53,688 bases of DNA, taken from DASSCW01 sp036556695. Lineage in GTDB: Bacteria > Chloroflexota > Limnocylindria > QHBO01. Position 1 is the stretch's first letter; each line of letters begins with the position of its first letter. A program made the translations under genes and the position numbers. This document shows, piece after piece, positions 1-7,374 of the stretch. The notes under the pieces are model-generated. The model made no database searches. It was given only the letters and a program-made list of their open reading frames with translations, and had not been told where the DNA came from. The stretch spans positions 1 through 53,688 of the forward strand of contig DATBIY010000021.1 of the NCBI GenBank assembly GCA_036556695.1, in the 5' to 3' direction.

Positions 1-267
1 GGCTGGATCGACGAGCACGACCTGGCGGGCGACGGCAGCATCGACCCAGCCGCGGCGACTCCGGGCGCCCCCACCGTGCAGCCCGAGACGACGCTGCGTG
101 ACGCACTGTCGGTGATGCTGCTGTCCAGCGTGCAGCTGGGCGTCGTGGTCGACGCGCGGGAGCGCGTCATCGGCCTCATCCGGGTGGACACCATCTCCGA
201 TGCGCTGCGGGCGAACGGGCATGCGGCCAGCGACGCGCCGGCCGGCGCGGAGGCATCGGCTTCATGA
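1..267 (+). CDS. Glycine betaine/choline ABC transporter ATP-binding protein, C-terminal part (5' end outside window)
   Basis: Only the last 88 codons are in the window, read in frame 1 from base 1. They resemble the C-terminal CBS-domain region that follows the ATPase core in OpuCA/ProV-type proteins: a segment with TTLRDALSVML, then VVVDARERVIGLIRVD, a typical CBS beta-alpha pattern. No Walker motifs are present because they lie upstream. The stop overlaps the next gene's ATG (ATGA at 264-267), so it is translationally coupled to the first permease. In this family CBS domains sense ionic strength or nucleotides. The assignment rests mainly on the two permeases and the binding protein that follow. 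Confidence 0.8.
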   Translation, partial: GWIDEHDLAGDGSIDPAAATPGAPTVQPETTLRDALSVMLLSSVQLGVVVDARERVIGLIRVDTISDALRANGHAASDAPAGAEASAS

Positions 268-926
268 GGGAGGGCCAGCCCTTCTTCCGCTTCGACTGGC
301 TGGTCGACAACGCCGACGTCCTGGCCCAGCGGGTCGGCGAGCAGCTGTACATCACCGCCATCGCCATCGCGGCCGGCTTCGTCATCTCCTTTGCGCTGGC
401 GCTGGTGGTACGTCGATACGCCTTCCTGGCCGGACCGCTGCTGGGGATCAGCGGCGTGCTGTACGCCATCCCCAGCATTGCCGCCTTCGTGCTGCTCATC
501 CCGATCACTCACCTCACTCTGCTGACCGCCGAGATCGTCCTGGTCAGCTACACGCTGGTGATCCTGGTGCGCAACCTGATCGCCGGCTTCGACGCGGTGC
601 CGGCCGAGGTGCTGGAGGCGGCCGACGGCATGGGCTATGCCGGGGCGCAGCGGCTGTGGCGCGTGGAGCTGCCCATTGCCCTGCCGATCATCATCGCCGG
701 CCTGCGGGTGGCCACCGTCACCACCATGGGCCTGGTCACCATCGCGGCGCTCATCGGGCGCGGCGGGCTGGGCTACCTGATCGTCAACATCGGCATCAAC
801 CAGCGCTTCCCCACGGCGACGATCACCGGCGTGGTGCTGGTGGTGGCCCTCTCGGCGCTCTTCGACTGGAGCCTGGCCCTGCTCCAGCGACGCCTGACCC
901 CGTGGGCCGCGGTGCGGGCCGCCTGA
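264..926 (+). CDS. Osmoprotectant ABC transporter permease (OpuCB/OpuBB-like)
   Basis: This 220-residue inner-membrane protein belongs to the binding-protein-dependent permease family and has about five to six hydrophobic segments. An EAA-type loop is visible as EAADGMGYAGAQRLWRVELP around residues 118-137, followed by ALPIIIAGLRVATVTTMG, as in OpuCB/OpuBB/YehW. The ATG at 264 overlaps the stop of the ATPase gene by 4 bp, and the second permease begins 4 nt downstream. With the ATPase, the second permease and the lipoprotein it should import a quaternary amine osmoprotectant. The exact substrate cannot be read from the permease. Confidence 0.9.
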   Translation: MREGQPFFRFDWLVDNADVLAQRVGEQLYITAIAIAAGFVISFALALVVRRYAFLAGPLLGISGVLYAIPSIAAFVLLIPITHLTLLTAEIVLVSYTLVILVRNLIAGFDAVPAEVLEAADGMGYAGAQRLWRVELPIALPIIIAGLRVATVTTMGLVTIAALIGRGGLGYLIVNIGINQRFPTATITGVVLVVALSALFDWSLALLQRRLTPWAAVRAA

Positions 927-930
927 GCCG

Positions 931-1677
931 ATGGAGTTCCTGGCCGAGGTCGCCGCCTGGTTCACCGCTCCCGAGCAGTGGACCGGACGCGACACGCTGG
1001 CTGAGCTCATCGGCGGCCACCTGGGGCTGTCGGCTGCGTCGCTGCTGGTGGCCGTGCTGATCGCCGTGCCGGTCGGCCTCTACATCGGCCACACCGGGCG
1101 CGGGGCGCAGGTGGCAGTGGCCATCGCCAACATCGGGCGAGCGGTGCCGTCACTGGGCTGGATGGGCATTGCCTATCCCATCACCACCGGGCTGTTCGCC
1201 CGGGCCGGGAGTGGCTTCCTGCCCGCGCTGATCGCGCTGGTGGCGCTGGGCATCCCGCCCATCGTGACGAACACCTACGCCGGGCTGCGGGAGGTGGACC
1301 CCGACCTGCGCGAGGCCGGCCGCGGGGTGGGCATGACCGAGCTGCAGCTGCTGCGGCGGGTCGAGGTGCCGGTGGCGCTGCCGGTCATCATGGCCGGCAT
1401 TCGCTCGTCGGCAGTGGCCATCGTGGCCACCACCCCTCTGATGAGCCTGGTGGGAGCCGACACCCTCGGCCAGTACATCCTGGCCGGACTGGACCTGAGC
1501 GATGAGGTGCAGGTCTTCGCGGCTGCGCTGCTGGTGGTGGTGGCGGCGCTGCTCACCGAGCTGCTGTTCGCAGCGTTGGAGCGCCGCGTCACCTCGCCTG
1601 GCATCCGGCGGCAGGGCCCGGAGCGCAGCGCACCAAGCGGCCAGGTACCTCTCGGAACCGGAATCGAGCCCGCCTGA
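931..1677 (+). CDS. Osmoprotectant ABC transporter permease (OpuCD/OpuBD-like)
   Basis: This 248-residue integral membrane protein is a paralogue of the preceding permease. It shows the same EAA-loop layout, EAGRGVGMTELQLLRRVEVP, followed by VALPVIMAGIRSSAVAIV, and a hydrophilic N-terminus containing an FTAPEQW segment. Opu systems commonly carry two distinct permeases that form a heterodimer, which fits the order ATPase-permease-permease-binding protein. The C-terminal 30 residues are polar and poorly conserved. A gap of about 118 bp separates it from the binding-protein gene and may hold a separate promoter. Confidence 0.88.
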   Translation: MEFLAEVAAWFTAPEQWTGRDTLAELIGGHLGLSAASLLVAVLIAVPVGLYIGHTGRGAQVAVAIANIGRAVPSLGWMGIAYPITTGLFARAGSGFLPALIALVALGIPPIVTNTYAGLREVDPDLREAGRGVGMTELQLLRRVEVPVALPVIMAGIRSSAVAIVATTPLMSLVGADTLGQYILAGLDLSDEVQVFAAALLVVVAALLTELLFAALERRVTSPGIRRQGPERSAPSGQVPLGTGIEPA

Positions 1678-1795
1678 ATCTGAACCGATCTCGTGCCCTG
1701 ACCCGTACATCTGTTCGTCACAGGTGCGCTGCTAGACTGGCCGTTCGCGGCCTTCGCGGCCGCATCAACACCGGGGGACCACAGAGGAGGACCCA

Positions 1796-2746
1796 ATGCG
1801 GAAATACCGCACGCTTGCTCTCGGGGCGGCGGCGCTGGTGCTCGCGCTGAGCGCCTGCGCGCCGGGTGGGAGCGGCAGCTCGTCCACGGCGGCGAGCGGA
1901 TCCCAGAGCGCGGCCAAGCCCACGGTCAAGGTGGGATCGGCCGGCTTCTACGAAGCAGCCGTCGTTGGCGAGATGTACGCCCAGGCCCTCGAGGCCAAGG
2001 GCTACACCGTTGAACGCAATTTGGAGATCGGCGAGCGGCCGGCCGTCCACGCCGCCATGGACTCGGGCGATGCCAACCTGATCCCCGAGTACCTGGGCGG
2101 GCTGGCGGCTCAGCTGACCGAATCGGCCGAGCTCGCGTCGGACCCGCAGGAGGCGCTCGACAACCTCCAGGAGCCGCTGGCCTCCAAGGAGTGGGTCGCC
2201 TTCGGCTTCTCTCCGGGGACCGATGCCGACGGCTTCGCCGTTCGGGCCGAAACTGCCCAGGAGCTGGGTCTGGCCACCATGAGCGACGTGGCCGAGGTGG
2301 CCAACGACCTGCGCTGGGGCGTGGCTCCCGGCTGCCTGGAGAACCCGGTCTGCGGGCCGGGCCTCGAGGAGGTCTATGGCATCGACCTGGATCAGGTCGC
2401 CGAGCTGGACAACTCGATCGATCCATGCAGCACCGCCATGGTCGACGCGCTGAACAACGACGTGATCGACGTGGCACAGGTCTGCACCACGCAGCCCGAC
2501 ATCGTGCAGTCGAACCTCACCCTGCTGCAGGACGACAAGTCGCTGCAGCCGGCCCAGAACATCACCGCCATCGCCACCGCGGAGCTGGCCGATGCAGCCC
2601 CGGCTGACTTCGCCGAGACGCTGAACGCGATCAACGCGGCGCTGACCACCGAGGTGCTGACCCAGCTGGGTGTCGAGATCACCGTCAACCAGACCTCCCT
2701 GGCCGATGCGGCCCGGGCCTTCCTGGAGGACAACAGCCTCCTCTGA
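1796..2746 (+). CDS. Glycine betaine/choline ABC transporter substrate-binding lipoprotein (OpuCC/OsmF-like)
   Basis: The 316-residue protein starts with a lipoprotein signal whose lipobox is LSAC (Cys at about residue 21), then a Ser/Gly/Ala linker typical of tethered binding proteins. The mature part follows the OpuAC fold: KVGSAGFYEAAVVGEMYAQ near the start, NLIPEYLGGL, and a long second lobe ending with LGVEITVNQTSLADAARAFL. It captures the osmoprotectant outside the membrane and delivers it to the two permeases upstream. An RBS-like AGAGGAGG lies just upstream of the ATG. It is the last gene before the terminator at 2770-2806. Confidence 0.9.
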   Translation: MRKYRTLALGAAALVLALSACAPGGSGSSSTAASGSQSAAKPTVKVGSAGFYEAAVVGEMYAQALEAKGYTVERNLEIGERPAVHAAMDSGDANLIPEYLGGLAAQLTESAELASDPQEALDNLQEPLASKEWVAFGFSPGTDADGFAVRAETAQELGLATMSDVAEVANDLRWGVAPGCLENPVCGPGLEEVYGIDLDQVAELDNSIDPCSTAMVDALNNDVIDVAQVCTTQPDIVQSNLTLLQDDKSLQPAQNITAIATAELADAAPADFAETLNAINAALTTEVLTQLGVEITVNQTSLADAARAFLEDNSLL

Positions 2747-2769
2747 GCACGAGCTCAGGTGGCTGAGCC

Positions 2770-2806
2770 GATACGGGCGGGGCGCCTCGAGCGCCCCGCC
2801 CGTATC
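2770..2806 (+). terminator. Strong intrinsic terminator of the osmoprotectant ABC operon
   Basis: A perfect 16-bp inverted repeat (2770-2785 and 2791-2806) with a 5-nt CTCGA loop is followed by CTTTTC. It lies 24 bp after the binding-protein stop codon and is the most convincing Rho-independent terminator in the window. The end of its right arm supplies the first bases of the TATCCT element that serves the next gene. Confidence 0.9.
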
Positions 2807-2808
2807 CT
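2803..2808 (+). promoter_or_regulatory. -10 box (TATCCT) for the DUF1684 gene, leaderless
   Basis: TATCCT ends 9 nt before the ATG at 2818, leaving room only for a leaderless mRNA. Its first four bases lie in the terminator's right arm. No clear -35 is seen because that region is the hairpin itself. Confidence 0.5.
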
Positions 2809-2817
2809 TTTCTGACG

Positions 2818-3441
2818 ATGTCCGAACACCTCGACCTGGTGGATTGGCGGCGCCGGGTGGCCGACCTGTACGCCGCCATGCGCCGTGACCGACGCGCCCC
2901 GCAGCTGCGGCTGGTGACCTTCCGCGCCGCCAAGGATTCCCTCTTTGGCGAGCATCCGTCCTCCCCCGTTCCGGAGGAGGCGCGGCGCGACTTTCCGGGC
3001 CTCGCCTACTGGCGTCACGACCCGTCGCTGCGCTTCACCGCGCGGCTGGAACCGGACCCCGACGCCCAGCCACCGGACGTGCCGCGCTCCGGCGAAGGGC
3101 CGGCGATGCCGTTCCAGCGCGTCGGCTCTGTCTCCTTCGAGGTGGAGGGCACGCCCGTGCGGCTGGCGGTCTACTGGCTGAACGAGTATGCGGGCGGCAT
3201 CTTCATCCCGTTCCGCGACGCCACCTCCGGCGCGGAGACCTACGGCGGCGGCCGCTACCTGTGGGACTCGGCCAAGGGCGCCGACCTGGGCTCGACCGGC
3301 GACGAGCTGGTGCTGGACTTCAACTACGCCTATCACCCGTCGTGCGTCTACGACGCGCGCTGGAGCTGCCCGCTGGCGCCGCAGGAGAACTGGCTGTCGG
3401 TGCCGATTCCGGCGGGCGAGCGCCTGGCGCCGGCCGCCTGA
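2818..3441 (+). CDS. DUF1684 domain protein
   Basis: A 207-residue soluble protein that matches the DUF1684 family throughout its C-terminal half: YGGGRYLWD, then KGADLG, LVLDFNYAYHPSC, and a CPLAPQENWLSVPIPAGE-type ending. In this family the tract PSC-Y-RW-CPLAP is the hallmark, and both cysteines are retained. The N-terminus is helical and charged (LVDWRRRVADLYAAMRRD), as in homologues. No signal peptide is present. The biochemical function is not established. A -10 box sits 9 nt upstream of the ATG. The stop overlaps the start of the next gene (TGATG at 3439-3443), so the two are probably co-translated. Confidence 0.85.
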   Translation: MSEHLDLVDWRRRVADLYAAMRRDRRAPQLRLVTFRAAKDSLFGEHPSSPVPEEARRDFPGLAYWRHDPSLRFTARLEPDPDAQPPDVPRSGEGPAMPFQRVGSVSFEVEGTPVRLAVYWLNEYAGGIFIPFRDATSGAETYGGGRYLWDSAKGADLGSTGDELVLDFNYAYHPSCVYDARWSCPLAPQENWLSVPIPAGERLAPAA

Positions 3442-3908
3442 TGGACAGCCCTGCAGCGATCGACCCTCGACCGCCACGTCACTGCTACAAGTGCGGCCGC
3501 GAGATCGGCCCCGATGAGTCGATCTGCGAGGTCTGCAACCGCGCCGGCATGGCGACACCCTCGGCCAGCCAGTACCACGGCACCGTGGCGGTGGCGATCA
3601 TCGCCGGCGTGGTGGGCCTGGCGCTGTGGGCCAGTTTCGCGATGCGCGGCGTCGGCCCGTGGGACGCGGAAGTGCTGAGCATGACGCCCACCGCCGACGG
3701 GGCCACGGTGACGATCGAGGTCATGAACCAGGGCACCGGGCGCGGCACGCCCAGCTGCCGCCTGGAGGCGCTCGACGCGGAGGGTCGGCTGCTGCGCGGC
3801 GCGCCGATGGCGACCGGCCAGGTCGACGGCGGCGCAACCGGCACGTTCGACGGCAGGATCGGCGGGCTGAGCCGCCCGCCGGCCTCGGTCGCTGTCAGCT
3901 GCCGCTAG
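3441..3908 (+). CDS. Zinc-ribbon single-pass membrane protein with extracellular beta domain
   Basis: The chosen ATG overlaps the preceding stop by one base. The 155-residue product has an N-terminal zinc ribbon (CYKCG, then CEVCNRAG, residues about 14-34), one membrane helix (about 48-68, VAVAIIAGVVGLALWASF) and an outside domain of about 85 residues. That domain looks like the FxLYD/CARDB-type beta sandwich found after zinc-ribbon/TM proteins (GATVTIEVMNQGTGRGT, then CRLEALDAEGRLL). The zinc ribbon should face the cytoplasm. No catalytic motif is visible, so the role is unknown. It probably shares the promoter of the DUF1684 gene. Confidence 0.75.
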   Translation: MDSPAAIDPRPPRHCYKCGREIGPDESICEVCNRAGMATPSASQYHGTVAVAIIAGVVGLALWASFAMRGVGPWDAEVLSMTPTADGATVTIEVMNQGTGRGTPSCRLEALDAEGRLLRGAPMATGQVDGGATGTFDGRIGGLSRPPASVAVSCR

Positions 3909-3930
3909 CGGTCAGCTGCCGCCGGCGTTC

Positions 3931-4569
3931 CTAGCGGCCGTACCAGACAGCCGCCATCGCCGGGTCGTCCAGGATCACGGTCACCTGCACCAGGCCGGCT
4001 GACAGCGGCTGGTCGGTGACCATCGGCCAGGCAGCCTGCGAGAGATCGACGACCCGCTGGTCGGCCGTCCCCCAGTAGCAGTCGCAGTAGTCGACCACTG
4101 GCAGGCTGACGCAGCGGTCCGCGCAGACGGTGACCGCGCCGTTGACGGCGCCGGTGTATCGGCCGCCCATGGGGCCTGGCAGGGCAACCGTGGCCTGGCC
4201 CGGCCAGCCTGCGGTGCCGGGGTAGTTGCTGGCGGTCCCGCCGATGTGCGGCCAGGGCGGAGCCGACCGCTGAGTGCGGGCCGGCTGCCTGTCTCGGTTC
4301 GGCTTTTGCTCCCGCCGCTCAGGAGATGGCTTGCGCCGCACTTGATCCGCCACGGCGTCGCGGTTGGGCCGAGGCAGCAGCTCGGTCTCCAGCCGGTCTG
4401 ACGGCCGCCCGAAGGCGGGTGCGCCCGACATGGTGAGATTGACTGTCGCGGCAGCCACCAGCTGAGCTGAGGCCAGCACGAACGCGGAAAGGCAGGCGGC
4501 ACACAGCGCCGCCAGGCGTCGATGCACGGTGAAAAGGCTCCTCGTGGTTCGGCGGCGGGGCACGGCCAC
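3931..4569 (-). CDS. Secreted protein with RlpA-like double-psi beta-barrel domain (tentative)
   Basis: The product has 212 residues. The N-terminus (MAVPRRRTTRSLFTVHRR followed by a hydrophobic stretch ending near ASAQLVAAA) looks like a signal peptide. A Pro/Arg-rich linker follows (about residues 60-105). The C-terminal 90 residues read GAVTVCADRCVSLPVVDYC, then a DLSQAAW segment and VQVTVIL. That resembles the RlpA/DPBB pattern of a conserved DR or DYC stretch, then DLS-xAA, then G-x-VxV. Four cysteines could form disulfides. The N-terminal start is uncertain. It lies on the strand opposite its neighbours and shares a divergent region with the TPM gene. Confidence 0.6.
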   Translation of the reverse strand: MAVPRRRTTRSLFTVHRRLAALCAACLSAFVLASAQLVAAATVNLTMSGAPAFGRPSDRLETELLPRPNRDAVADQVRRKPSPERREQKPNRDRQPARTQRSAPPWPHIGGTASNYPGTAGWPGQATVALPGPMGGRYTGAVNGAVTVCADRCVSLPVVDYCDCYWGTADQRVVDLSQAAWPMVTDQPLSAGLVQVTVILDDPAMAAVWYGR

Positions 4570-4699
4570 GACAGTGCGGCCGCAGATGATCGGGTGATAT
4601 GAACCGGCGCCGTGCGCCGGAATCCCCGCCGATCGCTGAGTACAGGGTGACTGATTGCAGGAGCCGTGCCAAATCGGCCGCCGTCGTCGAGAGGCCCGC

Positions 4700-4705
4700 T
4701 ATGCT
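4700..4705 (+). promoter_or_regulatory. -10 box (TATGCT) upstream of the TPM-domain gene
   Basis: TATGCT ends 7 nt before the ATG at 4713. The spacing matches the leaderless pattern seen at other genes here and is the reason for choosing 4713 over the upstream in-frame starts at 4599 and 4701. Confidence 0.45.
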
Positions 4706-4712
4706 GCAGACC

Positions 4713-6461
4713 ATGCTGCGAAACGTGTTTCGATGGTCGAACTGGTGGGTCATCGCCATCGTGCTGGTGCTCGGCGCGCAGGTGGGCGTGCCGTGGCTGG
4801 TTGGCCTGTTCGGCGGCACGCAGCTCACTTTCCCGGAACCGGTATTCAACGTCAGTGTCTACGACCCGGCGGGATCGCTGACGGACAGCGAGGAGGCTGC
4901 GCTCGAGGAGCGCATCGACGCCATCGAGAACCGATCAGGCGCCGAGCTGGTGATCTTCGCGCGCGTCGCGCCGGGCGTGGACGGCGACAGCAACCTGGCC
5001 GATGCGCGACGGCTGATGGACGAATGGGGGATCGGCCGGCGTGGCTTCGACGACGGCTTCGTCATCCTCCTCAGCTTCGACGACACGACCTTCCAGCACG
5101 GGCAGCTGAGCACCTACGCCGGCAGCGGGTTCAAGGCCGTCTACCTGTCGGAGGATCCGCAGACGACGCTGCGCGACCGCGTCATCATTCCGGCCATTCG
5201 CTCCGGCCGGCTCGGCGCGGGCCTGCTGGATGCCGTGCAGCGGGTCGACGCTGCCATCACGCCCGATGCCACTGCCCGCCTCGAGACGTACCGCACTATC
5301 AACGCCATGGTCGGCCTGCCCGGCGGCCTGCTGGCCCTGCTGCTCACGCTTGGCGTGGCCTACGCCGCCTGGCACCGGCATGGCGACGATCCGGAGCTGA
5401 CCGACTCGCCGTCGATCCTGATGGCCGGCCCGCCAGCCGACATGACGCCACCGCTGGCCACCGTGCTGCGCGCCGGTCGCGCAACTCAGGACAGCATCAA
5501 CACCACGTTGGTCGAGCTGGCGGGCAGCGGCTACATCCGCTTCCGCAACCTGGACCAGGTGAACAGGGTCAAGAGCGACGACGACGCGGACCCGCTGATC
5601 GACCCGGCCATCGACGTGCTGCCGCTGCCTAGCGACCGCGAGCAGCTGCCCGGTCCCGAGGCCGAGGCCTACGAAGTCATCCGTCGCTCGGCGGGCAGCG
5701 ACGACGTTGTGACGCGGACCTCGCTGTGGCACCTGAACGAGCGCCTGTCACCTCTCAAGGAACAGCTGGAGAAGGATGCCGTGCGGCTGGGCTGGCTCAC
5801 GCAGCGCCCCACACCCATGATCACGCGCTGGATCGCCATCGGCGTGCTGGAGCTGGTGGCTGCGGGGGTGCTCGTGCTGCTGGGCTACGTCATCCCGATG
5901 TCGGGGCTGACCCTCCTTGGCGCGGCGGTCAGCGTGGGCGGCATCGGCACCATCGCGTTCGGCTCCGCCATGTCGCAGCGCACCAAGAACGGCGCCTATG
6001 TCGACGCCATGCTGAAGGCCTATCGGAGGACCCTCCAGAAGACCCTCAAGCAGGCACAGGACATGAACCAGGTCGTGCAGAACGAGGAGGTTCGCGTCCT
6101 GGCCGATACGCCCGACAAGGCGGTGGTGTGGGGAATCGCGCTCGGCCTGCACAAGGAGATTGCCGAGGTGCTCGAGCGCACGCTGGCGGCGATGCGCGAG
6201 GGCATGGCGACCGCCACCTACTACCCGACCTGGATTGGCAGTGGCTCACCGTCGTCGTTCAGCAGCAACCCCATGAGCTCCGGCGGCTCGGGCGGGCTGG
6301 GTGGCCTGTTCTCCGGTGGTGGCACGCCGGACGTGGGCGGCATGTTCAGCTCCCTGGGAAGCATGGGCTCGTCGCCGCCCTCCAGCTCGTCCGGTGGCAG
6401 CGGTGGCGGCTTCGGCGGAGGTGGCGGGGGCGGTGGCGGAGGCGGCAGCTCCGGCTTCTGA
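4713..6461 (+). CDS. TPM-domain membrane protein with DUF2207-like region and glycine-rich tail
   Basis: The 582-residue product begins with a signal anchor (about residues 10-30). A TPM (YgcG/Psb32-type) domain follows at about 45-195: VYDPAGSLTDSEEAALEERI, GAELVIFARV and a DDGFVILLSFDD segment. After another TM segment (about 200-220) comes a cytoplasmic part like the DUF2207 proteins (PPADMTPPLATVLRAG, then a domain of winged-helix length), then two more TM segments around 370-415. The last 65 residues are a Gly/Ser tail ending in a run of glycines and SSGF. TPM proteins are membrane-associated with disputed phosphatase activity. The start was chosen from the promoter spacing. Confidence 0.8.
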   Translation: MLRNVFRWSNWWVIAIVLVLGAQVGVPWLVGLFGGTQLTFPEPVFNVSVYDPAGSLTDSEEAALEERIDAIENRSGAELVIFARVAPGVDGDSNLADARRLMDEWGIGRRGFDDGFVILLSFDDTTFQHGQLSTYAGSGFKAVYLSEDPQTTLRDRVIIPAIRSGRLGAGLLDAVQRVDAAITPDATARLETYRTINAMVGLPGGLLALLLTLGVAYAAWHRHGDDPELTDSPSILMAGPPADMTPPLATVLRAGRATQDSINTTLVELAGSGYIRFRNLDQVNRVKSDDDADPLIDPAIDVLPLPSDREQLPGPEAEAYEVIRRSAGSDDVVTRTSLWHLNERLSPLKEQLEKDAVRLGWLTQRPTPMITRWIAIGVLELVAAGVLVLLGYVIPMSGLTLLGAAVSVGGIGTIAFGSAMSQRTKNGAYVDAMLKAYRRTLQKTLKQAQDMNQVVQNEEVRVLADTPDKAVVWGIALGLHKEIAEVLERTLAAMREGMATATYYPTWIGSGSPSSFSSNPMSSGGSGGLGGLFSGGGTPDVGGMFSSLGSMGSSPPSSSSGGSGGGFGGGGGGGGGGGSSGF

Positions 6462-6531
6462 CTGGCCGGCCGCGTTGCCTTCTCTTCGGTATCAGACGAG
6501 TTCGCCTGTGGCGCTGCTCAGGCTTAGCGTC

Positions 6532-6537
6532 TATCGT
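6532..6537 (+). promoter_or_regulatory. -10 box (TATCGT) upstream of the multi-module DNA-binding protein
   Basis: TATCGT ends 8 nt before the ATG at 6546, consistent with leaderless transcription. No obvious -35 is present. Confidence 0.4.
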
Positions 6538-6545
6538 TCCCGGCC

Positions 6546-7367
6546 ATGACATACGACCGACGATCAGACCGCAGGTCGGGAGGCGGACGACCGTCGGGGG
6601 GACGTCCCGGTGGCCGCCCAGCCGGACCGCCCCGTGACCGTGATTCCTATGCCGGCCCGCCGCGCGACCGCGGCGATCGCAGCGGATATCCACCCCGTCC
6701 GGGTGGTGGCGGCGGACGCTCCTTCGGGCCGCGTGGCGGCGCCGGCCGCGATGAGGGCGGCATGTCCATTCGCCTCGACCCGCGACGCCTGGCCGCGCTG
6801 AAGCTGCTCGCCGGCGAGGAGGGCCTGCGTCCGGGTGAGCTGGTGACGCGCTGGGTGGAGGAACGCCTGGACGCCGCGCGCTCCGGCGCTCCGGCACCCG
6901 CTCCTTCACCGGCGGCCGCGAATGCCGCCATGCAGGCCGTCGAGGCCCTGGGCAAGCGGGTCGACGAGCTGGCGCGCCGCCTGGACACGCTGGCCGCTGC
7001 CCCGGCTGCTGCGCCCGCACCGGCGCCGCTTGCTGCAGCACCCGAGCCTGGTCCCGACGCGGCACCTGCCGCGTCCGCGCCCAAGCGCCGTGGCCGCCCG
7101 CCCAAGGCCGCCGCCACCAAGGTGGCGCCTGCCGCGACCGGCACGCGCGTGCCGCTGCACGAGGAGATCATGGCCATCATCGGCGAGCGCGGACCGCAGA
7201 CTGCCGGTGAGCTGGCCACCGCCATCCTCGACCGCGGCCGATACGCCCCGCCGCGCTCCGCCAAGCCGCTCGACGCGGCGGCGGTGAACGCGCGCGTCTC
7301 GAATCCGGTGTATCGGGCGCGCTTCACGCGCGACCGCGGCCGCATCGGCCTGGCCAACGCCGGCTAA
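6546..7367 (+). CDS. Multi-domain putative DNA-binding protein (RGG-rich tail, RHH-like segment, AT-hook, winged-helix)
   Basis: I do not recognise a named family. The 273 residues read as: an Arg/Gly/Pro-rich disordered tail (1-70); a ribbon-helix-helix-like stretch (73-110, MSIRLDPRRLAALKLLAG, then LVTRWVEERL); a short coiled coil (126-150); an Ala/Pro linker; an AT-hook (KRRGRPPK, 180-187); and a C-terminal winged-helix segment (203-270, GPQTAGELATAILDRGRY, then ARVSNPVYRARF and GRIGLA). The last resembles the HARE-HTH/RpoE-delta-like fold. Together this suggests a nucleoid-associated protein or regulator, which is an inference. It is 7 bp upstream of the LLM oxidoreductase gene. Confidence 0.7.
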   Translation: MTYDRRSDRRSGGGRPSGGRPGGRPAGPPRDRDSYAGPPRDRGDRSGYPPRPGGGGGRSFGPRGGAGRDEGGMSIRLDPRRLAALKLLAGEEGLRPGELVTRWVEERLDAARSGAPAPAPSPAAANAAMQAVEALGKRVDELARRLDTLAAAPAAAPAPAPLAAAPEPGPDAAPAASAPKRRGRPPKAAATKVAPAATGTRVPLHEEIMAIIGERGPQTAGELATAILDRGRYAPPRSAKPLDAAAVNARVSNPVYRARFTRDRGRIGLANAG

Positions 7368-7374
7368 CGGCCCG

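Noticed and set aside
1736..1770. Direct repeat TTCGCGGCC as a regulatory site
   Set aside because: Only two short GC-rich copies; expected by chance at this G+C.
6400..6461. GGC/GGT repeats as a possible CRISPR or satellite
   Set aside because: They encode the in-frame glycine tail of the TPM protein and have no spacer structure.
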